Shown: positions 34,820 through 45,639 of the stretch, one piece after another | Position numbering within the stretch: the first letter of the stretch is position 1 | How the letters are laid out: each line of letters opens with the position of its first letter | Assembly: GCF_965363235.1 (NCBI RefSeq) | Contig: NC_134841.1 | Coordinates: forward strand, 33,323,440 to 33,387,439 | Reading direction: 5' to 3' | Source: Mytilus galloprovincialis | Taxonomy: Eukaryota; Mollusca; Bivalvia; Mytilida; Mytilidae | Length of the DNA: 64,000 nucleotides | Translations under genes and position numbers: made by a program | The notes under the pieces: generated by a model | The model's database searches: none | Seen by the model: the letters and a program-made list of their open reading frames with translations, nothing else | Told to the model about the DNA's origin: nothing

Positions 34820-34964
34820 GAAATAATTCCTTCATTTTTAACATGGGTAGGCATTATATTTGTCGATATTTTACACTGAGCGTTAGCGAGGTGTAAAATG
34901 TGGTCAAATGTAATGCCTACCCATGTTAAAATGAGCATAGAGCATGACATAAAGGAATTATTTC
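34820..34964. mobile_element. 145-bp foldback MITE (TAACATGGGTAGGCATTA arms)
   Basis: The arms GAAATAATTCCTT ... TAACATGGGTAGGCATTA and TAATGCCTACCCATGTTA ... AAGGAATTATTTC are near-perfect reverse complements around a short centre that also pairs (TTTTACAC / GTGTAAAA). Confidence 0.7.
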
Positions 34965-35301
34965 GATTCTAATAGGACAAATACAGTATTTTTATAGGTC
35001 GAAGCGTACGAAAATATCGTTAAAATGTTTGGCTTTTCCTAATTTCCTCCCCGAGGAGTCTGTGCATTACATTTCATATTTGATAAGTTTAAAAATTACA
35101 AGCAGGGTAAATATATGTTGTTTTATAAAAAAACATATAATAAAAGTTTATGTTAGCTGCTTAAATGTATATATTTTAAAGGATAACGATGGAAATAACG
35201 TTAATATACACAGTTAATTCGTGCGCATGTGTCAAACATATGTTGTGCTCATTAGAACACGGCTTTGTTTACAAAGCGTAATAAGGACGTCATATTAGAA
35301 T

Positions 35302-35370
35302 ATTAGTTACATAGTGTGCTAGTGACCTAATACGGTATATATGGGGTCAGTAAATTCCATATGGGGTGAA
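35302..35370 (+). repeat. Half copy of the TATATATGGGGTC foldback MITE
   Basis: It matches the left arm and spacer of the element at 2580-2693 ('TTAGTTACATAG', 'GGTATATATGGGGTCAG'); the right arm is absent. Confidence 0.6.
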
Positions 35371-35734
35371 ATCTGTTTACCAACAACCTCACATTGAATC
35401 GGTGCCTTTTACGCTTACATCACCATTCAATACACCTGACGCGGATAATAATCAAAATGATAATGGAAGTTATTTAATAGCGACCTTGATTGGCTATACT
35501 GCCCTCGCATGGTCGGTTATAATAAAAAAAAAACAAAAAAAAACATATACATGTACCTTTTTAAAGATGTTACTCGTAAATTGATGATAACGCCTTAATT
35601 TCGACTGTTAATTTTAAAGTTTATATCATATGTGTATATATATTAATAACCGAAGGTATAATTTTATAATGACATTGAACTAAGTTTTTAAACAATTACT
35701 AGAACACACCCGTGATATCGCAGGTCCGTGACTG

Positions 35735-36410
35735 AATTAAAGTATATAACTATGCGTAAACCTTATTTTAGTATTGGGATTGTCATGCCGATTATAAGAT
35801 GCACAGTTTTCTCTGCTTTCAAAATCATCTTTCTGTTTGAACCCGTCGACCTGGAACTAATCAATTATTGGTAATGTTAATTATTTGGAAAAACAAAAGT
35901 TCCAGGAATGGAGTATTTTTTAATCAATAGCATTGTCCTACATTAGTTTTAAATAAAGTTGAATTCTTTGATTCGCTGTTTTACCGTCATGCCCGCTAAC
36001 AAATTGAAAACTACCTATACGCCTTATTTTAAGTCCAGATTTTTAGTATTCGTATTGTCATCTGAGAAATTCTTACTGATTAAAATACTACAATAGGCAA
36101 TGCTTGAATTTAGTAGTGTCAACCCTGTGATTATGACCCGTGTAGATAGCAAAATCCGAAATACACCATTTGATGGTGCGCCTGTCAGATGCGGAACGTA
36201 CAGATAAGGTAATAGGTAACAGGTGAATATTGGTATCGGATTCGACCCGGAACTTGATAATTATGGGCAAGTGAATGTTATTTATGTGGAAAACAAAAGG
36301 GTCTAGAGTGGTGTAATTTTTAATCAACACAATTGTCCTTTATTGGCTTTATATAAAATTGAATTCTTTGATTTGTCGTTTTCACCCCATGACGGCTGAC
36401 AAATTGGACC
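35735..36410 (+). repeat. Diverged tandem duplication, unit about 390 bp
   Basis: 'AACCCGTCGACCTGGAACT ... TAATCAATAGCATTGTCC ... GTTGAATTCTTTGATTCG' at 35840-35975 recurs as 'ATTCGACCCGGAACTTG ... TAATCAACACAATTGTCC ... ATTGAATTCTTTGATTTG' at 36240-36380. I recognise this as a dispersed mussel repeat. Confidence 0.6.
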
Positions 36411-36599
36411 TCTTTATTTTAGTATTATAGATATACGTTTTTTCATTGATATTAAAACATTTTGTAGTTTTGGAGAGAGAAAAAAACTTCTTACTGAGGC
36501 ATGATCATGTCTTTCCTTGCCCGGCATAAACAATAATTATAGTTTTCTAATGACAAACCAAACGGGATGTAAGACATGGATTTATTATATGTACTCTGG

Positions 36600-36735
36600 T
36601 GTCAGTGGCGTAGCTAGGTTATTTTTACGTGTACGCCCGAACCTTGTTGAGGGGCCTGAAGGCCCAAGCGGATCCAGGCCAAAGAACCTGTTGGTAGTAG
36701 ATTAGCGGGGGTGAAGCCTCCGGAAGTTTATGCGT
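36600..36735 (+). repeat. CAGTGGCGTAGCTAGG repeat end
   Basis: It begins CAGTGGCGTAGCTAGG followed by 'GTGTACGCCCGAACC', an end widely seen in animal DNA transposons. An inverted match to this end ('GTGTACGCCCGGGCG ... GTAGCTACGCGCATG') lies at 43690-43732. Confidence 0.45.
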
Positions 36736-38092
36736 TATCGAGAATGACATATTACCATTCCTGTCAATGAAAACTCATCAATAACAACATTCTTTAGATT
36801 AAAAATTGTTTCTTTTTGATGTTTTATCTATTCATTGTGTTTACTTTCAAATATGATTAAAGCCTTAGGGGGCCGTGGGGTAAAGCACTCAATCAACGAA
36901 AACACATTTTCATGTGCAAATGTCGTAAATGAGTTGTTCAGGTGAAATATTAAAATTTGTAAAGGGTTCTCTATGGAACCCTGGTTCTCGCCTGGGATTT
37001 CTCCAAGCGACAAATAATTTATCAGTCCATTACAGGATTTAAACAAATCAAATATTTTCATTAGATATTTTGTCTTGGTCAGGAATATTAATTTCTGCAC
37101 AAGTTTCATGACAAACTACGGAGGTTTATAAATTTATCACGAACATTAACTCATCATAGATACCAGCTTTGAAATTTTGTACTTGCGCCAGACGCTCGTA
37201 TCGTCTACAAAGGACACATCAATGTCGCTCGAAACAAACGTGACAAAAATTCCAGATCGTCTGATTTAAATTGCGTAAAGATATTAAAGTCTGTCTGTCA
37301 TTATAACAGTTACACGGAAAATTGAACGAAAAAAAGTTTGCTTCTAGCTAAAATTAACCATAAAAAAAAACTTCAATAAAGTTTCATTAAATTCGACGAA
37401 TGTTTAACAAAGTAATTGACATGTAACACATTTTAATCTCAGACTGTAAATGCAAAATGAATTCCTTTTATCCATAAATTACGGGAAAACTCATCATAAA
37501 ATAATTTTGTCATTATACTCTGGATACTCTATTGACCATCAACAGTTTTTGTCCAGCTACCGTAAAATTTTACGAAGGTTTGACAATTAAAGTTATTAAT
37601 ATCTTAAAACTTTAACAACATACTGAACCTAAATGTACATAGTTATAATATTGGCACCGCTGGCGAAATTTGAGGTAGGGCCAATTTGCCGATGATTTTT
37701 TTCACAGAAGGGCCAATTTCAAAAAGTGCCGAAAGAATAAAATTTACTATAAAAACAAAAAATAAACATGCTTTTTGATCAATATCTCGATTTACATATA
37801 TTATGACATGTGTGATCAAAAGTTAATTTGACCCTAAAAAAGGATGAAAGTCCAATATGCGGATTTTCAGGTGTTTTTAGGTGAGAAAAACAGGGAATCC
37901 CCTCAGAAGGACATTTTAAACCAAAAAAAAATTATGCTTTTTATGACTGTTGTTATTCATACTACTTGTTCCCTCAAAAATGAAATTGGTTTAGAGTGTC
38001 CTTATTACATAAAAAACAACTTTTTAAAGAAAAAATTGTAACATCGATAAATTGTACCGATATAGCTGCTTAATAAGAGAGATATGTATAAG
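36736..38092. other. Intergenic DNA with one decayed ribozyme repeat
   Basis: Apart from the hammerhead relic at 37186-37231, no gene or named repeat was seen; the 93-codon - strand ORF at 36828 has no recognisable domain. Confidence 0.35.
37186..37231 (-). ncRNA. Decayed hammerhead ribozyme relic
   Basis: Read on the - strand: AGCGACA, UUGAUGU, GUCCUUUGUAGAC, GAUA, CGAGCGUC, UGGCGC. The order is that of a type I hammerhead, but both conserved core boxes carry changes, so it should be inactive. Confidence 0.55.
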
Positions 38093-38170
38093 CATCGCCG
38101 TAGCTCCATTAATAGAGCACAATACTACTAATAAATGATGGTTTGAAAGAAAGGGTTCGAATCTCGCTCA
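38093..38170 (+). tRNA. tRNA-like sequence (pseudo-tRNA or SINE head)
   Basis: It shows an A-box-like 'GTAGCTCCATTAATAGAGCA' (D arm GCTC/GAGC) and a B box 'GGGTTCGAATCTC' about 50 bases on, with a possible anticodon arm between. The acceptor ends do not pair well, so a functional tRNA is unlikely. Confidence 0.35.
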
Positions 38171-39044
38171 GAATATTTGCATTTTTGTGTTGTTATATTA
38201 AATTTTAATGTTTCTATCATATTTTTTCGGATGTTTGCTTAATTCATAGAGTCATTCTGGTTCATTTTGACTATATAGTTTACTAGTTTATCATTTTACA
38301 TGTATCAAAGAAAAAAATAATGTATTGCTTATTGTGTGCATTCCTAGACTATCCATACCCTTGACTTACTTTCTATCCATGTGGTTACATTTATTACATA
38401 TATTCAAGGACCAACTGCCGTCAAACTGATGTAGGGGCCTGTACATAACCAATAACACGAGAATTAATTCTATAGCAATGAAACCTACATGTTCACTGGG
38501 GTAAAGCTGATGACCGTAACTGCATTCACGGTCATCCCAAGATGTCGGATGAAAAATTAGGTCAGTTTCTGTATTGTCTGTTAAAGTGTTTCTATATCAT
38601 TTTCTTTACAAATCATACATTGAAACGATGTAAATTTATAAAAGAATCACTCGAAAATCACCAATTACTTCCGAGAAATGTGCATGAAACGGGAAATTCG
38701 ATTTGAAAAAATCGTTAAGATGACCGTAAATCATAATCAAAATATTTTCAAGATGACCGTAACATAAAACAAGGATGACCGTGATTGGTAAAAAGATGAC
38801 CGTAACTTGTAAAGGATGACCGTAATTTGTAAAGACTGACTGTAATTTATATAGCGGTTAGCGAATATAAATATGTTTCATAAAGTTCTTTTTTTAAACT
38901 ATAATATAATTGGCCATATTTAGGATTTATAACAATGATAGTAAATTGCATATTTCTCGTAAACAATGAAATATTTATTGATATCGACGTTAAAATTTAA
39001 CACAAATTGACAGCGATACGACGAAAATTTGAAGAAACATGAAT

Positions 39045-39290
39045 GTGTCCCTAGTACACGGATGCCTCATCTACACTATCATTTTCTATGTTTAGTGGAC
39101 TATGAAAAGGGGATAAAACTAATTTGTCATTAGAATTAAAAAGATCATACCATAGGGGAAATGTGTACTAAGTTTCAGTTTTATTTAACTTGAAGCTGGA
39201 CAAACGGACAAACAAACAGACGAACGGACGAACGTACGCACAGACCATAAAAACATAATGCCAATGAAAGAAGCATTAAAAACATTAATA
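39045..39290 (+). repeat. Bivalve repeat nested in the foldback element
   Basis: Second copy of the 6530-6792 repeat: 'AGTACACGGATGCCTCATC' to '(GACGAACGGAC)n ... ACATAATGCC'. Confidence 0.6.
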
Positions 39291-39604
39291 ATACATACGA
39301 ATATTTGGTAATCGAGCCCATGTGTATGGATCCAGAGGAAGCAGATTAAAATCTTAATTTGTCTTGATGTATGCAGGCGGAAACACTTTTGAAATAGAAC
39401 AAAAGAATCGAAGCTCTGTGTTTATCGAGAAAGCGATAAATGTTAACTGTAATGTTTGATATAGTAACAAAATTTTAAAAAGTTAATAGAAACAAATAAA
39501 ACGACAATTTTCTTATTTTAAAAACACCATTTGCATAAGTTTTCAATGTATCTATTACATAGTAATGCAAAACAATAAGATATCAAGTCGACGACATGGT
39601 TCTT

Positions 39605-39752
39605 ATCGGGGCCTTTATAGCTGACTATGCGGTATGGGTTTTGCTCATTGTTGAAGGCCTTACGGTTACCTATAGTTGTTAATGTTTGTGTCATTTTGGT
39701 CTTTTCTGGATAGTTGTCTCATTGGCAATAATACCACATCTTCTTTTTTATA
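39605..39752 (-). repeat. Mussel interspersed repeat inserted in one arm of the foldback
   Basis: 'ATAGCTGACTATGCGGTATG' to 'TGTCTCATTGGCAATAATACC'. It is present in the left arm only; the matching right arm at about 41058 lacks it, so it arrived after the inversion formed. Confidence 0.7.
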
Positions 39753-42629
39753 TATAGTATCTATAAGTTGGATGTAGAAAATGCATAACCTCCGATTTTT
39801 TTTTATCACGGACGGAGAACTTATCAATCTTTTAGTTCAGAAATTTTCGGGTCTGCCCATCCATTATGTGAATCAAGAAAAAATTCCCCAAAACAGGTAA
39901 CGATTGTATCGAAAAGAGAAAAATCGAGTGCACCTTTTTATGTTAGGGCATGTTTGCATGGGGTGTATATTTTGTCTTTAAAACGTACAAAGCAAGAGTA
40001 TTTTATATAGCATCTCGCTTCAGATTCTATCATTATTATATAAAGCTACAGGTTGACTTTATAACGTAAAAAAATGACAGTACGAAAAGATGAAATATAT
40101 GGGTCAAGTGAGATACCTATCTAATGAATCACAAAAAACAGAGTAGGTGTGTTCGAATAGCTATTTTTTCTAAAAGTACTTGACGACAGTCCAGTCAGGA
40201 TCCTACTTCGTCAAAATTATCTCCCCATTACGCCAGTTCATTTCACAATCGTAAAAATGGAAGCCATTGTAGCGATGACGCGCTACCAATTTTGCTCTTG
40301 GAAACCGATAAATGTATCTGCATTGCACCAATACGATCCTTATATGTCAGTTATATTTTAAAAGACAAATGTATCAACTAGCTAATGAGCATCAGTTAAT
40401 GATCTTGTCTGCATTGATTCACCTTAAAACTATTGTCTGATCGGTTGTTAGGTGGAATTTTCGAAAAATAATAAACATTTAAAAAAAATCTAATTAAATA
40501 TTTCGTGGAAGGGCAGACTAGATTTTTTTTAGTGGTTGAAGACTATAAACCCTAGTTATCACACACAAAAAATTAGAATTTTTCGAAGATATGCATTTTC
40601 ATCATCCAACTTGTAAGACTGTCGTCAAGTACTTTCAGTAAAAAAATAGCTATTCGAACACACCTTCCCTGTTTTTGTGACTCATTAGATAGGTATTTCA
40701 CTTGACCCATATATTTCATCTTTTAGTACTGTTATTTTTGTGTGTTATAAAGTCAACCTATAGCTTTAATATATAAAAATGATAGAATCTGAAGCGAGAC
40801 GATGTATGAAATATTCTTACTTTGAACGATATCAAGACAAAATACTCAACTCAAACACGCCCTAACATAAAAAGGTGCACTCGATTTTCTCTTTTCGATA
40901 CAATTGTTACCTATTTTTTGGAATTTTTTCTTCAGTCACATAATGGAAGGGCAGACACGAAAATTACTGAACTAATAGATTGATATCTTTTCCGTCCGTG
41001 GTAATTTTTTCAAAAAAATCGGAGGTTATGCATTTTTGTCATCCAACTTGAAAGATACCCATGTCGTCGACTTGATATCTAATTGTTCTGCTTAACTATG
41101 TACTAGATAAATTGAAAACTTATGCAAATGGTGTTTTTGAAATAAAACACCTCGTAATTGAGAAGAAAATTGCAGTTTTGTTTGTTTCTATTAACTTTTT
41201 AAAAATTTGTCACTATAGTAAACAATACAGTAAACATTTATCGCCTTCTCTAATAGAGAGCTTCGATTCTTTTGTTCTATTTCAACCTGGTTTCCGACTG
41301 AGTCTTTTAATTTGGATGATGAAAATGGATATCTTCGAAAAAATATGATTTTCTTGTGTGTGATAACTAGGGTTTATAATCTTCAACCACTGAAAATGTT
41401 TAGTCTGCCCTTCCACGAAATATTTAATTAGAATTTTTTCAAAAATTCCATCTGACATCTGAACAGACAATATTTTTAAGTTGAATCAACGCAGACAAGA
41501 TCATTAACTAATGCTCATTAGCTAGTAGATACATTTGTCTTTTAAAATATAACTGACATATAACGATCGATCGTAATGGTGCTACGTGGATAAATTTATC
41601 AGTTTTCAAGAGCAAAATTGGCAGAGTGTCATCCCTACAATGGCTTCCATTTCTACGATTGTGAGCATGAACTGGGGATGGGGAGATAATTTTGAAGAAG
41701 TAGAATCCTGACTGTATGAATAACATGAATTGACAACGTTCCGCCTTGTGATACGCTTTTCGTACAATACTATTTTAAGGATCTACTTTGCTGGAGCTCA
41801 CCTTCAATAGTTTATTCGAATGATATTTTCAAAATATTTCTGTTATTTTATTTGCAAGACAAAATGAAAGACGATATAATATCAATGGGTGTACATGCAA
41901 TTTTTTGGCATTTTTAAAAATGTGTATTTATTATATGTCATTAAAAGGAATCCCAGAAACAAACAAAAAATCTTTTGTCGAGCAGTTGAAGGCTGTGCAC
42001 CGCATTTTTTTCATGCTTGTAAGGTGTCCTTTTATCGCGCTTTTGTAGCATGTTTTCCCTTCCTGTTCATTTGCATGTCTTTTGGCAAATTCATTTTAAA
42101 AATTAAACCCTCTACTGTAAAAAAGATACATATGGTAATCTTGGCATTTGAAGCACGTCTCATTTTCTTCTACCTATAGGATAAAACTCTCATATTAATA
42201 TGTGTATACCAACACGATTAATCATTTGATACAACAAGATAGTTATATAAATACGGATATTTCTTAGAATTGAGGGTCATCTTTTAAAAATTACGGTCAT
42301 CATTTACAAATTACGGTCATCTTAAAAGCAGTTACGGTCAGCCTTGTTATGAATCGCTGATTCTGTTACGGTCATCTCGATTGTGATTTACGGTCATCTT
42401 GGCGATTTTTTCAAATCGAATTTCCCGTTTCATGCACATTTCTCAGAAGTAATTAGTGAGTTCCGAGTGATTCTTTTATAAATTTACATCGTTTCAATTT
42501 ATGATTTGTAAAGAAAATGATATAGAAACACTTTAACAGACAATACAGAAACTGACCTAATTTTGCATCCGACATCTTGGGATGACCGTGAATGCAGTTA
42601 CGGTCATCAGCTTTACCCCAGTGATGTTG

Positions 42630-45584
42630 CGGGTGTTATATACACATAACTTAAAATAAGGCCATTGTATACAAGTTTCAAAACAACACAAACTATTTTT
42701 CGAAACCTTTTTTGAACATGGTATTCTATGTAACAAATGCAGTCAACAACAATTTTGTCGCCAATTTACAAACTGTTTAGATACTAGTACTGATATATTT
42801 ACCAACGTCCCTACACCGGTACCTAAGTCATCAGAAAATAAAACAACACAACAGAACAATCAATTACACTACAAATCGTGATTGAAGGTAAAACATCAAG
42901 AAGCTGTTGCATCTGTATCACAACGAAGGTCCGATTTGTTAAAATGACAGAAAAGGCAATATAACATGTGTAAGTAACACAGGGTGATATATGACCAACT
43001 GACGGTAAAATGTTCTCGGGTTAAAATATATACATGTAGTATCTTATCTTATCTTATAGGCGATAAAACCTTAAAAGACCAGGAAAAGTACATATATACA
43101 GATATTTAGAATGAGAAAATCAAGATTTGAATTTGTTCCATGTTATTTGGCTCCTTGGCATGTTACGTGGTATGGCACCTTGCATAAAGGATGTTAATAA
43201 TAAAATAAAATCAATATTAAAAAATCAATAGCCTTGGCCTTGTCTTTGTAGGAATACCTGTTCAAGGTATGAAAATAAATGATGTGACGTATTTTCATGT
43301 ACTATAATTAACATCTATCGGGCTACTTAAAGCATGATTTACCTATCTAATCGAATGAAACAAATCGCCGGCAAATTGGCTCTACCTCTTTAGGATCGAA
43401 ATGTCTCGCTTTTGCGACATAAATGGCAATGGCTCGATACAAATTGAAAACCGAATATCGAATCTTAGCACATAATGAATTGCTTTAAAAAAAGAAAAGG
43501 AAAGTGAGTAAAGAATTCACGGTATATTAAGACTTTGACAGAAAATGAACAAAAATATCATATGATAAAAATGTTTGTCTCTTTTATTCGCAATTACAAG
43601 CCATGATTGAAGAAAGACATAGAAGGTTGATGTACTATTATTTAATTCTTTTAATTTTATTGAGATGATTTTTTTTTGCCAAATTCAAGTGTACGCCCGG
43701 GCGTTTTGACGTAAACGTAGCTACGCGCATGCGGTGTATGAATTGTACTTATTTATACGTCACGATTAATAAGCTGCTAGTAATTCCTATTAGGGAATAC
43801 GTTTATATGATTGGTTGAGAGGACTTCCGGTAGTGGTTTTTGACTTTATTGTTGGAAAAAGGACGATAATTACACAGTCCCGGGCTCGACGTTGAAAAAT
43901 ATATATTGTCACATCACTATAATCGTTAAATAATAAATTCCTTAAGAAAGGCGTTTAATCCTATAATAAATGTACAAAATTGCTAAATATAAATATTTAA
44001 CTTATTAATAATTGAAACAGAGATCCTACTACTATCTATTGAGGTCGTGGAATCGACAATTTCATCAACATTTTAATGACACTTCTAAAGTTACAAATTA
44101 TTTGTTTTGTATGTTTTTATACGGTTAATATATTGGGTCGAGGTTCAATTTACAGACAAACATGTTACATTATGTAGAAATTAGAATCAACAACAGTAAT
44201 ATTCTAGAAACGTGATAGAAACATTAATGCCAGTATTAAACTACATATCTCACGATAGTCTTCCTACATATTCGTTACAACATTGATTAATAATATAATT
44301 TTGGGCGTAACACGTCCTCTGATTACCTGCTAGGTATGTGGTTTTTTTTTGTCTATCAGCTCATAGACATAATTTTGTCATGTGACCGTGATTTACTCTT
44401 ACAAAAGGAATTTAGAATTAAATGTTTAGATTAGAGAATTCTGTCCATTTTACATCTTAGCAATGCGTGTTAAAACTCATGGATTCCAAAACTAACAAGA
44501 ATGTTATAGTAACGTAGTCCGAATTGGAATGAATATCCCCGCGTTTGTGAAGTTACAATGAAGCAATGGAAAACGAGTCGTAGAACACATGCACTCCAAG
44601 AAACCAAATTGATTATAGGAAATATAAAGACAGTCTATCGAACTAACTTGAAACGAAAACCCTCATAACAAATCATCAACTATTACAGTGAAATTTAAGA
44701 AGTGTGATCCTTGCAGATACATATACGAAAACGGACAATTTCCGAAAAGATTTGGTCTCTTGTCAAAGTTTAATGGTGATCGTACAAAACATAATGTCAC
44801 AAGGTTCGAAATTATTCCTTTTATTTGTTCAGGACAGAAGTTTTAGTTTATTGAAAATAAAGAAATGGTAAGGAATAATTCTATCAAGCTCGTGCGGAGT
44901 ATACAACACCAGAATTGTTATAAAGTTGAACTCTAATAACGGGTTCGAACTTTACACGATTGGAATAACAGAAGAAACAAACAACAGGCTGTATACATCA
45001 ACAACTTATTTGGCAACATAACACACAATTTGTTCTGTCCATTACTGGTCAATACAATATAATTGATGACCAGACGGTCTTGGTGTTTTGCTTAGTACAG
45101 AAATTACTAGAACATGTTATGTTGTCAGTATTTATTAATGGATATAATGTCCAAGTATCATATTTGAAGTCTGATAATTTGTCATGAGTAATCCCAAAAG
45201 TGTCTTAAATATCTACATCTTAATGCAACAGCTAAAATAGGAAATCATACAGTTTGAATAATGGGAAACTGGACCAGGTCAATTTTACACTTAGGATTAG
45301 ATAATGCTTATAGTTGTCAAATTTTAATATTTGTCAAAATCTTTTAATTGCTGTCTTCTCTTAAATTATTTTGTGTCGGGAATTTACAAAGAAAGCATTG
45401 TTTGTCAAATCATGTGTAGGTAAACATTCATATATGTTTCTTTTTCCCCAGTGCGGGACATAAGGGGTCCGATCATCGACAGGGTCACACCAAAGTAATG
45501 GATATTTTATTTACTGCTTGTCTCGCCAAGCACGCGTTATAAGAAGTCAGAGTAAAAACTGGTCGGTTCGGAGTTAGAAAAAGA
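42630..45584. other. Intergenic DNA, no gene seen
   Basis: No coding-like ORF. It contains the inverted GTAGCTACG repeat end at 43690-43732; the remainder is unassigned AT-rich sequence. Confidence 0.35.
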
Positions 45585-45639
45585 ATGCAACATTTTCACT
45601 TCAAAAAATGGTGTTATGCTTTTTCGTCTGAGTCAGAAC

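Larger units (their letters stand above)
38494..42623. mobile_element. 4.13-kb CACTG-ended foldback element, non-autonomous
   Basis: Ends CACTGGGGTAAAGCTGATG and CATCAGCTTTACCCCAGTG form inverted repeats of about 250 bp. ATGTT is duplicated on both sides (38489-38493 and 42624-42628). Each end carries about eight subterminal copies of a GATGACCGTAA motif in both orientations, as in CACTA elements. The interior is folded back: 39380-40190 is inverted at 40625-41290, and 40190-40640 is inverted at 41300-41725. There is no transposase ORF. The 5-bp duplication fits Transib-type ends better than CACTA, so the superfamily is open. Confidence 0.75.

Noticed and set aside
41889-42179. 96-codon ORF inside the 4.13-kb foldback
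   Set aside because: No similarity to a transposase that I can see, and it lies in low-complexity AT-rich sequence.
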